Positions 47,271-56,330 of a DNA stretch of 64,000 nt are shown piece by piece. The notes below the pieces were generated by a model. It was given only the letters and a program-made list of their open reading frames with translations, was not told the origin of the DNA and ran no database searches. The first letter of the stretch is position 1; each line of letters starts with the position of its first letter. This DNA is from Variovorax sp. RA8 (GTDB lineage Bacteria > Pseudomonadota > Gammaproteobacteria > Burkholderiales > Burkholderiaceae_C). Location: the NCBI RefSeq assembly GCF_901827175.1, contig NZ_LR594662.1, forward strand, positions 1,054,001 to 1,118,000, read 5' to 3'. A program made the position numbers and the translations under genes.

Positions 47271-48146
47271 ATGAACGACAACGCCACCCATCCCGGTACT
47301 CTGCTGCGGCAGAAGGTCGCGGCGAAGCGCGGTCTCGTGGTGCCGGGCGCGGCCAACGCGCTGGCCGCGCGCGTGATCGAGGAACTGGGCTTCGAGGCCG
47401 TCTACCTGAGCGGTGCCGGGCTCACCAACACCTTCTACGGCATGCCCGACCTGGGCTTCGTCCACCTGGGCGACCTGGCACAGCACACGGCCGCGCTGCG
47501 CGATGCAGTGAAGCTGCCGATCATCGTCGACGCCGACACCGGGTTCGGCAACGCGCTCAACGTGCAGCACACGGTGCGCACGCTGGAGCGCGCCGGCGCC
47601 AACGCGATCCAGCTGGAGGACCAGGTGAGCCCCAAGAAGTGCGGGCACTTCGAGGGCAAGGCCGTGATCGGGCGCGACGAGATGCTGGGCAAGGTGAAGG
47701 CGGCGGTCGACGCGCGGGCGCACGCCGACTTCCTGGTGATCGCGCGCACCGACGCCGCCGCGGTCGAAGGCGTCGATGCCGCGATTGCACGCGCCGCGGC
47801 CTACGCCGAGGCCGGGGCCGACATCACCTTCGTCGAGGCGCCCGAGTCGCTGGAAGCGCTGCGCCGTATTCCGCGCGAGCTGGCCTGCCCGCAGGTGGTC
47901 AACGTGGTGATCGGCGGCAAGACGCCCACACTGGATGCGGCGGAGTTCGGCGCCATGGGCTTCGGCCTGGTGCTCTATGCCAATGCCGCGCTGCAGGGCG
48001 CGGTGCGCGGCATGACGCTGGCGCTTCAGGCCCTGCGCGACGGCGGCCGGCTCGACGAGGCGAGCGGCCTGGTCGCCACTTTCGCCGAGCGTCAGGCGCT
48101 GGTGCGCAAGAACCAGTACGACGCCCTCGAGCAGCGCTATGCCTGA
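47271..48146 (+). CDS. Isocitrate lyase / PEP mutase family enzyme
   Basis: A 291-aa TIM-barrel enzyme of the ICL/PEPM superfamily. Signatures are VPGAANALAARVIEELGFEAVYLSGAG, PIIVDADTGFGNALNV for Mg binding, the catalytic loop LEDQVSPKKCGHFEGK, and IARTDAAAVEGVDAAI. Such enzymes cleave C-C bonds in 2-methylisocitrate, dimethylmalate or oxaloacetate-like acids, or act on C-P bonds. The KKCGH loop favours a lyase. ATG 47271 has AAGGA at optimal distance; ATG 47265 overlaps the Bug stop. It overlaps the hydrolase gene by 8 bp. Confidence 0.87.
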   Translation: MNDNATHPGTLLRQKVAAKRGLVVPGAANALAARVIEELGFEAVYLSGAGLTNTFYGMPDLGFVHLGDLAQHTAALRDAVKLPIIVDADTGFGNALNVQHTVRTLERAGANAIQLEDQVSPKKCGHFEGKAVIGRDEMLGKVKAAVDARAHADFLVIARTDAAAVEGVDAAIARAAAYAEAGADITFVEAPESLEALRRIPRELACPQVVNVVIGGKTPTLDAAEFGAMGFGLVLYANAALQGAVRGMTLALQALRDGGRLDEASGLVATFAERQALVRKNQYDALEQRYA

Positions 48147-48969
48147 GCCGGCCAGCGCGACGAGCGCGATCACTGCCATCGACAGCCACGCCCACGTCTT
48201 CCGGCGAGGACTGCCACTGGCCCCGGTGCATCGCCACGCGCCGGATTACGACGCGTTGCTGGACGATTACCTGGCGCTGCTCGATGCGCATGCGGTCTCG
48301 CATGGCGTACTGGTTCAGCCGAGCTTCCTTGGCACCGACAACAGCTTCCTGCTCGATGCGCTGCGTGCCTGCCCGGAGCGGCTGCGCGGCGTGGTGATCA
48401 TCGAGCCCACACTCGGCGACGATGCGCTGGCGGAGCTGGACCGGCAAGGAGTCCGTGGCATTCGCCTCAACCTGGTGGGGCTGCCCATTCCCGATTTCGC
48501 GCGCGCCGAATGGCGGCGGCTCTTCAAGCAGGTGCGCGCGCTCGACTGGCATGTGGAGCTGCACCGCGAATCGCGCGACCTGCCGCAGGCCGGCCAGCCG
48601 ATCCTCGATGCCGGGTGCAAGCTGGTGGTCGACCACTTCGGCCGCCCCGGCGCGGCGCTCGCCGACGACGAAGGCTTCGCATGGCTGCTGGCCAGCGCCG
48701 CAACGCAGCGCGTGTGGGTGAAGCTGGCGGCCGCCTACCGCAGCTGGCCCGACCAGCGCGGCAGCGCCGCCCGCGCCGCCGCGCTGGCGCTGCTGCAGGC
48801 GTTCGGCGCCGGCCGCCTTCTCTGGGGCAGCGACTGGCCCCATACGCAGCACCAGCCGCTGGCCGATTTCGGTTCCACCCGGGGGGCGCTGGCCGACTGG
48901 GTTGAGGATGAACATGCGCGCCGGCGCATCCTGGTCGACACGCCGGCGGCGCTGTTCCGCTTCGCCTGA
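48139..48969 (+). CDS. TIM-barrel amidohydrolase (COG3618, LigI-like family)
   Basis: A 276-aa metal-dependent hydrolase of the amidohydrolase-2 family: AIDSHAHVFRRGLPLAP at the start, LDWHVELHRES, KLVVDHFGRPG and the final Asp motif LLWGSDWPHTQHQPLAD. Relatives include 2-pyrone-4,6-dicarboxylate lactonase and galactarolactone enzymes, so lactone or carboxylated ring hydrolysis is likely. It is translationally coupled to the PEP-mutase-family gene and followed by another Bug gene. Confidence 0.87.
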   Translation: MPEPASATSAITAIDSHAHVFRRGLPLAPVHRHAPDYDALLDDYLALLDAHAVSHGVLVQPSFLGTDNSFLLDALRACPERLRGVVIIEPTLGDDALAELDRQGVRGIRLNLVGLPIPDFARAEWRRLFKQVRALDWHVELHRESRDLPQAGQPILDAGCKLVVDHFGRPGAALADDEGFAWLLASAATQRVWVKLAAAYRSWPDQRGSAARAAALALLQAFGAGRLLWGSDWPHTQHQPLADFGSTRGALADWVEDEHARRRILVDTPAALFRFA

Positions 48970-49015
48970 TCACAAGAAAGCAACGTGCCTGCATGGGCGC
49001 TGCAAGGAGATAAAG

Positions 49016-50014
49016 ATGGTCCATCGCACACGCTTCGCGCGAGTCGTCCTTCATGCCGTCCGCGGTACGGTCCTGATGCTGGCGGCGCTGGCCGTTCACG
49101 CGCAGGTACAGGCGCAGGCCTGGCCGGCCAAGCCGGTCCGCCTGGTCGTGACCTACCCACCCGGCGGCACTGTGGATGTGGTGGCACGCATCGTCGCCCC
49201 GAAGCTCTCGGCACGTCTCGGCCAGCCGGTGGTGGTCGACAACCGCGGGGGCGCCGGCGGCGCGATCGGCGGCGAGCTCGTGGCCAAGAGTCCGGCCGAC
49301 GGCTACACCGTGATGCTCGATGCGTCCAACCATGCGCAGAACCCGGCGCTGCGCAGCAAGATGCCCTTCGACACGCTGCGCGACTTCGCGCCCGTGTCGC
49401 TCCTCGTCAAGGTCCCGAACATCCTGGTGGTGCATCCCGCGGCGCCGATCCGGAGCGTCCAGGACCTGATCGCGCAGGCCAAGGCGCGGCCTGGCGAGAT
49501 CAATTACGCGTCTTCCGGCAACGGCTCATCGCCGCACCTGGCCGCCGAGCTCTTCGATTCGATGGCGAAGACGCGCATGACGCACGTGGCCTACAAGGGC
49601 GGCGGCCCCGCGCTCACCGACGTCATGGCGGGTCAGGTGCCGGTGTTCTTTGCGAGCCTTGGCTCGGGCATGCCCTACATCCAGGGCGGCAAGCTGCGGC
49701 CGATCGCGATCGGCGGCAGTGCGCGCTCGCCGGCACTCCCCGAGGTGCCGACCATCGCCGAGTCAGGCCTGCCGGGCTACGAGATGTACGAGTGGAATGC
49801 GGTGTTCGTGCCCGCGGGCACGCCGGCGCCGGTGATCGAGCGGCTTTCCAGGGAAATCGCCGCGACGCTCAAGGAGGCAGACGTGCGCCAGCGGCTGGAA
49901 GCCCTGGGTGCCGAGGTGATCGGCGCCGGCCCGGCCGAGCTCGATGCCTTCCGCCGCGCCGAGCTCGCCAAGTGGAGCCGGCTCGCGAAAGAGAACAAGC
50001 TTCAGCTGGACTGA
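49016..50014 (+). CDS. Bug-family TTT substrate-binding protein
   Basis: A 332-aa periplasmic binding protein. MVHRTRFARVVLHAVRGTVL begins the signal peptide, followed by VRLVVTYPPGGTVDVVARIV, DNRGGAGGAIGGELVAKSPA and THVAYKGGGPALTDVMAGQV. An AAGGAGA site at 49002-49008 fixes the start. It closes the 45-50 kb catabolic cluster. Its last 13 bp overlap the convergent lysR gene. Confidence 0.93.
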   Translation: MVHRTRFARVVLHAVRGTVLMLAALAVHAQVQAQAWPAKPVRLVVTYPPGGTVDVVARIVAPKLSARLGQPVVVDNRGGAGGAIGGELVAKSPADGYTVMLDASNHAQNPALRSKMPFDTLRDFAPVSLLVKVPNILVVHPAAPIRSVQDLIAQAKARPGEINYASSGNGSSPHLAAELFDSMAKTRMTHVAYKGGGPALTDVMAGQVPVFFASLGSGMPYIQGGKLRPIAIGGSARSPALPEVPTIAESGLPGYEMYEWNAVFVPAGTPAPVIERLSREIAATLKEADVRQRLEALGAEVIGAGPAELDAFRRAELAKWSRLAKENKLQLD

Positions 50015-50895
50015 ACCGGTCCCAGTGTCTGCGCGAACGTGTCGGCAAAAGTCGGCCGCGAGCGCGCCAGCCACATCGCCGACAGCTCGAAGGCCGGCAG
50101 GCTCGCGCCGTCGCGCACCTCGGCGTAGCGCACGCCCTCGTGTCGCAGCGCGCGCGCGGAGCGCGGCAGCAGCGACCAGCCCAGGCCGGCCGCCACGCAG
50201 GCCAGCACCGTCAGCGTGCGGTTAGCGTCCTGTACCACCTGCACCTGGTGGCCGGCGCGGCGGATCGCGCCCAGCATCTGGCTGCGCAAGGCCGGGATCT
50301 GCTGCTCGGGAAACCAGACCAGGCCGTGCTGCGCGACCTCTGCCAGGGACACGCAGCCGTCCTCTGCCACATCGAAGGCGGCGGGCAGCGCGGCGATCAT
50401 CGGGTCCTCCCCCAGCCGCAGTTCGTTCACGCGCGCATCGACCGAGACCGGGGGGTGCAGCAGCGCGATGTCGATGCGCCCGCCCGCCAGCGCGTCGACC
50501 TGCTCGGCGTTGCTCATCTCGCGCAGCACCACCTCGAGCCGTGGATGCTCGGCGCGCAGCAGACGCAGCGCGCGTGGCAGCACTTCGTAGATGGCATGGG
50601 TCACGAAGCCCACCGTGAGGCGGCCCGCGCGGCCCGCCGCGATGGCGCGTGCCCGCTCGGCGGCCGCATCGCCATGGGCAATGCTGGCGCGCACGTCGTC
50701 CACGACCGCGAGGCCCGCCTCCGTCAGGGTCGCGCCGCGCCGCGTGCGCGTGAACAGCGGCGTGCCGATCTCGCGCTCGAGGCGGTTCAGCGTCTGGGTG
50801 AGGGCCGGCTGCGCGATGCCCAACTGCTCGGCCGCGCGCGTGAGGCTGCCCGCCTCGCTGATCGCGAGGATGCAGCGCATCTGGCGGGTGTCCAT
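50002..50895 (-). CDS. LysR-family transcriptional regulator
   Basis: A 297-aa LysR regulator: HTH at MDTRQMRCILAISEAGSLTRAAEQLGIAQPALTQTLNRL and an effector domain starting AGRLTVGFVTHAIYEVLPRAL. The start MDTRQMR is the standard LysR beginning; an upstream in-frame ATG adds an unlikely tail. It is convergent with the last Bug gene (13-bp overlap) and downstream of a flavin monooxygenase on the same strand. It could regulate either. Confidence 0.9.
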   Translation of the reverse strand: MDTRQMRCILAISEAGSLTRAAEQLGIAQPALTQTLNRLEREIGTPLFTRTRRGATLTEAGLAVVDDVRASIAHGDAAAERARAIAAGRAGRLTVGFVTHAIYEVLPRALRLLRAEHPRLEVVLREMSNAEQVDALAGGRIDIALLHPPVSVDARVNELRLGEDPMIAALPAAFDVAEDGCVSLAEVAQHGLVWFPEQQIPALRSQMLGAIRRAGHQVQVVQDANRTLTVLACVAAGLGWSLLPRSARALRHEGVRYAEVRDGASLPAFELSAMWLARSRPTFADTFAQTLGPVQSS

Positions 50896-50976
50896 CAGCG
50901 CGTCCCGCCGCGGCTCATAGGGCAAGCTCCGCCCTGCGGGCTGCGATGCCATGAGCCTTCGGAGCGGCCGTGCAGC

Positions 50977-52515
50977 TCATTCGACGCCTCCGCCCGGGAC
51001 ATACCAGCGCGTCGCGATCAGCTCCGGCTCGTCATGCGCCAGCAGCCGCGCCCAATGGCGGTCGGCATCCTCGACGAACAGGTCGCGCGCGATCGCCTGG
51101 GCCAGCCGGGCGGCGCCGATCGCGAGGCCGGGGATGTCGCCCGCGAGCGCACCGTGGGTCATGGTGGCGCCCCAGTTGAACAGGCGCATGCGCGACAGCG
51201 CCTCGGTCGCGTCCGGCGGGCCGGGCGCGTGGGCACGCAGCTCGAAGCCCGCGCCCAGATAAGGAAAGCGCGCCGGCTCGGGATGGCGCCGCGCCTCTTC
51301 GGACGGCACGTGGCGCGCCCAGGTGTCGACCAGCGGCGTGTAGCGGCCGATCTCGGGCCGGTCGAGCAGGTCGACGTCGAAGCCGGTGCCGAAGATCACC
51401 GCGTCGAAGCGCTCGCTGCCGCCATCGGGCAGGGCGACCGTCACGCCGTCTTCGCCGGGCACCACGTCCACCCAGGGCGTGCCCAGGCGCAGCGTGAAGG
51501 CCGCGTGCGCGTCGCAGCGGCGCACGCTCTCCCAGGGCGGCGGCACCTGCTCGTCGAAGATGTAGGTGTAGACGCGCCACTTCCGCGCATCGTCCAGCCC
51601 CTCGAAGCCGCGCAGGAAGCCGTGGCTGGAGGCGGCCTTGCTCTTGTTGACCTGCGGCAACTGCGCGCGGCGCGCGAACAGCTGGACCTCGGCGGCGCCG
51701 GCCTCCAGCGCGCTGCCCGCATTGTCGAAGGCCGAGGCGCCGGCGCCCAGCACGCCGATGCGCCGGCCTTCCAGGGCGGCGAAGTCGATCGCATCGGCCG
51801 AGTGGAACACCCGGCCGGCCGCGAGCGGATCGTCGCGCCGCAGTGTCGGGAAGTCCGGCCAGCGCGGCGCGCCGCTGCCGTCGCGGCCCAGCGCGAGCAC
51901 GAGCTGACGGGCGCGCACGGTCTCGCGCCGGCCGCCGGGGCCTTCGAGCTCGATCGAGAGCAGGCGGCCGCCTTCGCCGTGCGAGACCGCGCGCAGGCTG
52001 ACGCCGTTGTCCACCGCCAGGCCGACGGTGTCGCGCACCCATAGCAGGTAGTCGCGCCAGTCGATGCGGCCGATCTTGTGCAGCGCCTGCCAGCCGTCGC
52101 TGCCGTGCTGCGCCTCGTACCAGGCCCGGAAGGAGAGCGAAGGCACGCCCAGTTCCGGCCCGCCGACCTGCTTGGGGCTGCGCAGCGTCAGCATGCGCGC
52201 GTAGGTGCCCCAGGGGCCTTCCTCGCCGCGCGCGGCGCGGTCGATCACGCGGATATTCGTCAGGCCCTCGCGGTGGAGGGCGAAGGCGGCGGTCTGGCCG
52301 CACATGCCGGCGCCGGCCACCAATACGTCGAGCACGGGCGAGGCCCCGGTGGCGGATTCGGCCGGGAGCATCCAGGTGGGCGGCGGGACGTTGATGCGTT
52401 CGAGGTCGGCGCGCGCCCGTATCGCCAGGGCTTCGAGCGCCGCGGCGTCGCGCGGGCTTGCGGTGAACTGCGGGGGCACCGGCGGCAATGCGGCGGTGGA
52501 GGTGTCGTGGGGCAT
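50977..52515 (-). CDS. Flavin-containing monooxygenase-type NAD(P)-binding protein
   Basis: A 512-aa FAD/NAD(P)-dependent oxidoreductase. An N-terminal extension of about 60 residues precedes the FAD motif VLVAGAGMCGQTAAFALHRE. A second dinucleotide motif, IGVLGAGASAFDNAGSALEA, lies mid-protein, with AVIFGTGFDVDLLDRPEIG later. This matches the FMO/Baeyer-Villiger-like superfamily, though the exact BVMO fingerprint is not evident. It is divergent from the DsbA-like isomerase with only 18 bp between start codons. The substrate is unknown. Confidence 0.85.
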   Translation of the reverse strand: MPHDTSTAALPPVPPQFTASPRDAAALEALAIRARADLERINVPPPTWMLPAESATGASPVLDVLVAGAGMCGQTAAFALHREGLTNIRVIDRAARGEEGPWGTYARMLTLRSPKQVGGPELGVPSLSFRAWYEAQHGSDGWQALHKIGRIDWRDYLLWVRDTVGLAVDNGVSLRAVSHGEGGRLLSIELEGPGGRRETVRARQLVLALGRDGSGAPRWPDFPTLRRDDPLAAGRVFHSADAIDFAALEGRRIGVLGAGASAFDNAGSALEAGAAEVQLFARRAQLPQVNKSKAASSHGFLRGFEGLDDARKWRVYTYIFDEQVPPPWESVRRCDAHAAFTLRLGTPWVDVVPGEDGVTVALPDGGSERFDAVIFGTGFDVDLLDRPEIGRYTPLVDTWARHVPSEEARRHPEPARFPYLGAGFELRAHAPGPPDATEALSRMRLFNWGATMTHGALAGDIPGLAIGAARLAQAIARDLFVEDADRHWARLLAHDEPELIATRWYVPGGGVE

Positions 52516-52533
52516 AGCGTGAAGATAATCCAG

Positions 52534-53160
52534 ATGATGATCGCCCTCGACTGCTATTACAGCCTCTCCTCGCCCTGGGCCTACCTCGGCGGCCCGCAAC
52601 TGCAGGACCTCGTGCGTCGCCACCACGTGCACCTCACGCTCAAGCCCTACGACTTCCAGGCCGTGGTGCCGCAGACCGGCGGCATCCCGCTCAAGACGCG
52701 ACCCGAGGCCCGTCGTACCTATCACGCGCTCGAGCTCGCCCGCTGGCGCGACTACCTGGGCATGCCGCTGGTGCTGGAGCCCGCGCACTATCCCAAGGGC
52801 AAGCCCGCCGATCCGAACTGGAACAAGTACGCCGGCTGGATGGTGATCGCCGCCCAGCTGCAGGGGCTGGACGCGCAACCGCTGTCCCATGCGCTGCTGC
52901 GCGCGCTGTGGGCCGAGGAGCGCGACACCTCGAAGGCCGACGTCCGCATTTCAGTGGCCGACGAGAACGGCTACGACGGCGCGGCGCTGCAGGCGCTCGA
53001 GCAGGCCGCCGAGACGCAGGCCGCCTACCGCGCCTACAGTGCCGAGGCGGTAGAGAAGGGCGTGTTCGGCTCGCCGACCTACGTGCTCGAGGGCGAGCGT
53101 TTCTGGGGACAGGACCGGCTGGGCTTCCTGGACCGGGCGCTGGACCGGCTGCGCGGCTGA
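52534..53160 (+). CDS. DsbA-family 2-hydroxychromene-2-carboxylate isomerase-like protein
   Basis: A 208-aa thioredoxin-fold protein of the kappa-GST/HCCA isomerase family. IALDCYYSLSSPWAYLGG starts the fold, with Ser in the position of the glutathione-activating residue. HYPKGKPADPNWNKYAGWM and GVFGSPTYVLEGERFWGQDR, containing the family cis-proline, follow. No CXXC motif is present, so it is not a disulfide oxidoreductase. Start ATGs lie at 52534 and 52537; an in-frame GTG at 52519 is also possible. It is divergent from the monooxygenase gene. Confidence 0.88.
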   Translation: MMIALDCYYSLSSPWAYLGGPQLQDLVRRHHVHLTLKPYDFQAVVPQTGGIPLKTRPEARRTYHALELARWRDYLGMPLVLEPAHYPKGKPADPNWNKYAGWMVIAAQLQGLDAQPLSHALLRALWAEERDTSKADVRISVADENGYDGAALQALEQAAETQAAYRAYSAEAVEKGVFGSPTYVLEGERFWGQDRLGFLDRALDRLRG

Positions 53161-53202
53161 GAGGCCGCTGGTCGGCAGCGCGGCGCGGCAGATAATCCCC
53201 CG

Positions 53203-54078
53203 ATGCGAATCCGCTTCACCAAGATGCAGGGCGCCGGCAACGACTTCGTCGTGCTGGACGAGACCCGCGGCGCGCTCGGCCTCGACGCGGCGCAGTACCG
53301 CTTCCTGGCCGACCGCCATTTCGGCGTGGGCGCCGACCAGATCCTCAGCGTGCGGCCCGCGCCGGCCGAGGGCGTCGATTTCCAGTACGTCATCCACAAC
53401 GCCGACGGCGGCGAGGTCGAGCAGTGCGGCAACGGCGCGCGCTGCTTCATGCGCTTCGTGCGCGAGCACGGGCTGACCGACAAGGAGCAGGTGCGGGTGC
53501 AGACGCTGTCGGGGGTCATCGAGCCGAAGATGGGCGCCGACGGCCGCGTGACGGTGGACATGGGCGCCCCCATCTTCGAGCCGCAGCGCGTGCCCTTCGA
53601 CACCGCCGGCCTGGACCCGCAGCACGACAACGGTTGGCACACCTGGCACCTCACCCTGGGCACGCACGCCGACAGCGCGAAGGTGTCGGTGGCGGTGCTC
53701 TCGATGGGCAATCCGCATGCGGTCCAGATCGTGCCCGATGTCGATGCCGCGCCGGTGGCGAAGCAGGGCCCGGCGATCGAGCACCATCCGCGCTTTCCCC
53801 AGCGCGTGAATGCCGGCTTCATGCAGATCGTCGATCGCGGCCATGTGCGCCTGCGGGTGTTCGAGCGCGGCGCCGGCGAGACCCTGGCCTGCGGCACCGG
53901 CGCCTGCGCCGCGGTGGTGGCGGGCATCCGCCTCGGGCGGCTCGACACCCGCGTCGACGTGCAGACCCGGGGCGGGCTGCTGACCATCGAGTGGGCCGGC
54001 GACGGCGCGCCGGTGCTGATGACGGGCCCCGCCGTCACCGTGTTCGAGGGCGACATCGAGGTCCCCGACGCCCCATGA
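53203..54078 (+). CDS. dapF: Diaminopimelate epimerase
   Basis: A 291-aa cofactor-independent epimerase converting LL- to meso-diaminopimelate for peptidoglycan and lysine. The two catalytic cysteines lie in [13 protein letters not shown] (near residue 75) and [14 protein letters not shown] (near 229). The start [19 protein letters not shown] is canonical. It overlaps the DUF484 gene by 4 bp, starting the conserved dapF - DUF484 - xerC block. Confidence 0.97.
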   Translation: MRIRFTKMQGAGNDFVVLDETRGALGLDAAQYRFLADRHFGVGADQILSVRPAPAEGVDFQYVIHNADGGEVEQCGNGARCFMRFVREHGLTDKEQVRVQTLSGVIEPKMGADGRVTVDMGAPIFEPQRVPFDTAGLDPQHDNGWHTWHLTLGTHADSAKVSVAVLSMGNPHAVQIVPDVDAAPVAKQGPAIEHHPRFPQRVNAGFMQIVDRGHVRLRVFERGAGETLACGTGACAAVVAGIRLGRLDTRVDVQTRGGLLTIEWAGDGAPVLMTGPAVTVFEGDIEVPDAP

Positions 54079-54764
54079 ACTCCATCCACCGAGACGCCAT
54101 GAATCCCATCACCGAAGACGATATCGCCAACTACCTCTCGAACACGCCCGACTTCTTCGAACGCCATGCGCAGCTGCTGGCCCAGGTGCAGCTCACCAGC
54201 CCGCACGGCAACCGCGCCGTGAGCCTGCAGGAGCGCCAGGCCGAGATGCTGCGCGAGAAGATCAAGGCGCTGGAGCACCGCGTGATGGACATGGTGCGCC
54301 ACGGCACCGAGAACGTCGTCACCGCCGACCGCCTGCAGCGCTGGACCCGCGGCCTGCTGACCACGCGCGACCCGCGCGCGCTGCCCACGCGTATCGCGAG
54401 CGACCTGGAGACGCTGTTCGTGGTGCCGCAGGTCGCGATCAAGATCTGGGACTGCGACGGCAGCTACCTCCACGAGCCCTACGCGCAGCAGGTGAGCGAG
54501 GACATGAAGGCGCTGGCCACCTCGCTCACCGCGCCCTACTGCGGCCTCAACGCGGGCTTCGAGGTCGCTGGCTGGCTGGCCGAGCCGCAGGCGGCGGTGT
54601 CGATCGCGCTGATCCCGCTGCGTCCCGAACCCGAGGCGGCGGCTTTCGGCCTGCTGGTGCTCGCATCGCCCGATGCGCATCGCTTCAACGCCGAGATGGG
54701 CACCGACTTCCTGGAGCGCATTGCCGAGCTGGCCTCGGCGGCGCTGTCGCGGCTGCGTTCTTGA
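54075..54764 (+). CDS. DUF484 family protein (YigA-like)
   Basis: A 229-aa protein with the DUF484 start [24 protein letters not shown], a predicted coiled-coil ([24 protein letters not shown]) and a GAF-like C-terminal domain. The family sits between dapF and xerC in many proteobacteria (yigA in Escherichia coli). Its role is unknown. The ATG at 54075 overlaps the dapF stop; a second in-frame ATG at 54099 could be the true start. Confidence 0.88.
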   Translation: MNSIHRDAMNPITEDDIANYLSNTPDFFERHAQLLAQVQLTSPHGNRAVSLQERQAEMLREKIKALEHRVMDMVRHGTENVVTADRLQRWTRGLLTTRDPRALPTRIASDLETLFVVPQVAIKIWDCDGSYLHEPYAQQVSEDMKALATSLTAPYCGLNAGFEVAGWLAEPQAAVSIALIPLRPEPEAAAFGLLVLASPDAHRFNAEMGTDFLERIAELASAALSRLRS

Positions 54765-55372
54765 TCGCGCGGCGCGCGCTGGCGGGCGCGGTCCTCGTGC
54801 TGCTGCTGGGCTATGCGGCGATCCACGCCACGGTCTGGCTGCATGCGCGCGAGCGGCTTGCGCACCCGCCGGCGCGCGCGGCCGATGCGGCGCTGGTGCT
54901 CGGCAACCGCGCGTACCGCGACGGCCGGCCCAACCCGTGCCTGACCGGGCGCGTCGATGCCGCCATCGCGCTGGCGCGCGCGGGGCAGGTGCGCCAGCTC
55001 CTGCTCTCGGGCGGCGTGGACAAGGAAGACGGCCGCATCGAGGCCGAGGTGATGCAGCAGCATGCGCGCGACTCGGGCTACGAGGGCGCGCTGCTGATGG
55101 AGCCGGTGTCGCAGTCCACGCGGGAGAACCTCGCGAGGTCGCGGCCACTGCTCGAGGCGGCGGGCGTGAAGCGCGTGATCGTCGTCTCCGAGCCCTATCA
55201 CCTCTGGCGCGTCGAGCGCCTTGCGCACGCGGCCGGCTTCGACCGCCGCTTCGAGGTGCAGTACGCCGCCGCGCCCACTGCCTGCTGGCAGCGCTGGGGC
55301 ATGGCCTTCCGGGGTGCGTTGCGCGAGCCGCTGGCCATCGTGAACAATGCCGCCAATGGATACCTTCACTGA
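54761..55372 (+). CDS. YdcF/SanA-family protein (DUF218)
   Basis: A 203-aa protein with an N-terminal membrane segment (ALAGAVLVLLLGYAAIHATV) and a DUF218 domain: AALVLGNRAYRDGRPNP, LLSGGVDKEDGRIEAEVM, STRENLARSRPLLEAAGVK and VVSEPYHLWRVERLAHAAGF. Family members are linked to envelope barrier function and vancomycin sensitivity. The start is a TTG overlapping the DUF484 stop (TTGA). It is inserted between DUF484 and xerC, and overlaps xerC by 17 bp. Confidence 0.87.
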   Translation: MIARRALAGAVLVLLLGYAAIHATVWLHARERLAHPPARAADAALVLGNRAYRDGRPNPCLTGRVDAAIALARAGQVRQLLLSGGVDKEDGRIEAEVMQQHARDSGYEGALLMEPVSQSTRENLARSRPLLEAAGVKRVIVVSEPYHLWRVERLAHAAGFDRRFEVQYAAAPTACWQRWGMAFRGALREPLAIVNNAANGYLH

Positions 55373-56330
55373 ATCGCCGCTGGTCGAGCGGTATCTCGAG
55401 CACGTGCGGGTCGAGCGTCGATTGGCAGATCGCACCGTCGAGCTCTATGCGATCCACCTCAAGACGCTGATCGTGAACGCCGCAGCCGCCGGACTGCCGC
55501 TGGAGCAGGTGCAGACCGCCCATGTGCGCCGCTGGATGGCGCAGTTGCACAGCGCGGGCCGGGAGTCGCGCGGCATCGCGCTGGTGCTGTCCTGCTGGCG
55601 CGGCTTCTACCGCTGGCTGGGCCACGAGGGGCGGATCGTTGCGAACCCGGTGCAGGATGTGCACGCGCCCAAGGCTGGGCGGCCGCTGCCGAAGGCGCTG
55701 GCGGTCGACGAGGCGGTGCAACTTGCGCAATTGCATGACGACGAGGCCGACCCCTGGACCGAGGCCCGCGACCGCGCCATCGTGGAGCTGCTCTATGGCT
55801 GCGGCCTGCGCGTCGGCGAGCTCACCGGCCTCGACCTGCGCGCCAGCAACACGGCGCGCGGCTGGGTTGATCTCGACGCGCAGGAGGCCAGCGTGCTCGG
55901 CAAGGGCAGCAAGCGGCGCACCGTGCCGGTCGGCGCCAAGGCGGCCGAGGCGCTGGCGGACTGGCTGGCGCGGCGCGAAGACTGCGCGGCGCTGCCGGCG
56001 GCGCGGCTGCGCGATCCGGCCGGCGCCGCGGCGCTCTTCATCGGCCGCACCGGCACCCGCCTGTCGCCCCATGCCATCTGGCGCCAGTTGCGCCAGCGCA
56101 GCCTGAAGGCGGGCCTGGCCGCGCCGGTGCATCCGCACATGCTGCGCCACTCCTTCGCGAGCCACGTGCTGCAGTCCAGCAGCGACCTGCGCGCCGTACA
56201 GGAACTGCTGGGCCACGCCAGCATCTCGACCACGCAGGTCTACACGCGGCTGGATTTCCAGCACCTGGCCAAGGCCTACGATGCGGCACATCCGCGGGCC
56301 CGGGTGAAAGAAGACGGCGGCAAGAAATGA
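55356..56330 (+). CDS. xerC: Tyrosine recombinase XerC
   Basis: A 324-aa site-specific recombinase for chromosome dimer resolution at dif. The N-terminal SAM-like domain contains YLEHVRVERRLADRTVELYAIHL. The catalytic residues are visible: Arg in YGCGLRVGELTGLD (near 150), Lys in GKGSKRRTVP, His-x-x-Arg in HMLRHSFASHVLQ (near 264), His in LLGHASISTTQ and the Tyr nucleophile in QVYTRLD (near 295). Context (dapF block) supports XerC rather than a phage integrase. It overlaps rlmI by 4 bp. Confidence 0.95.
   Translation: MDTFTESPLVERYLEHVRVERRLADRTVELYAIHLKTLIVNAAAAGLPLEQVQTAHVRRWMAQLHSAGRESRGIALVLSCWRGFYRWLGHEGRIVANPVQDVHAPKAGRPLPKALAVDEAVQLAQLHDDEADPWTEARDRAIVELLYGCGLRVGELTGLDLRASNTARGWVDLDAQEASVLGKGSKRRTVPVGAKAAEALADWLARREDCAALPAARLRDPAGAAALFIGRTGTRLSPHAIWRQLRQRSLKAGLAAPVHPHMLRHSFASHVLQSSSDLRAVQELLGHASISTTQVYTRLDFQHLAKAYDAAHPRARVKEDGGKK

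Noticed and set aside
55356..56330. Phage or island integrase.
   Set aside because: The tyrosine recombinase sits in the conserved dapF-DUF484-xerC block and has XerC length, so it is the housekeeping recombinase.
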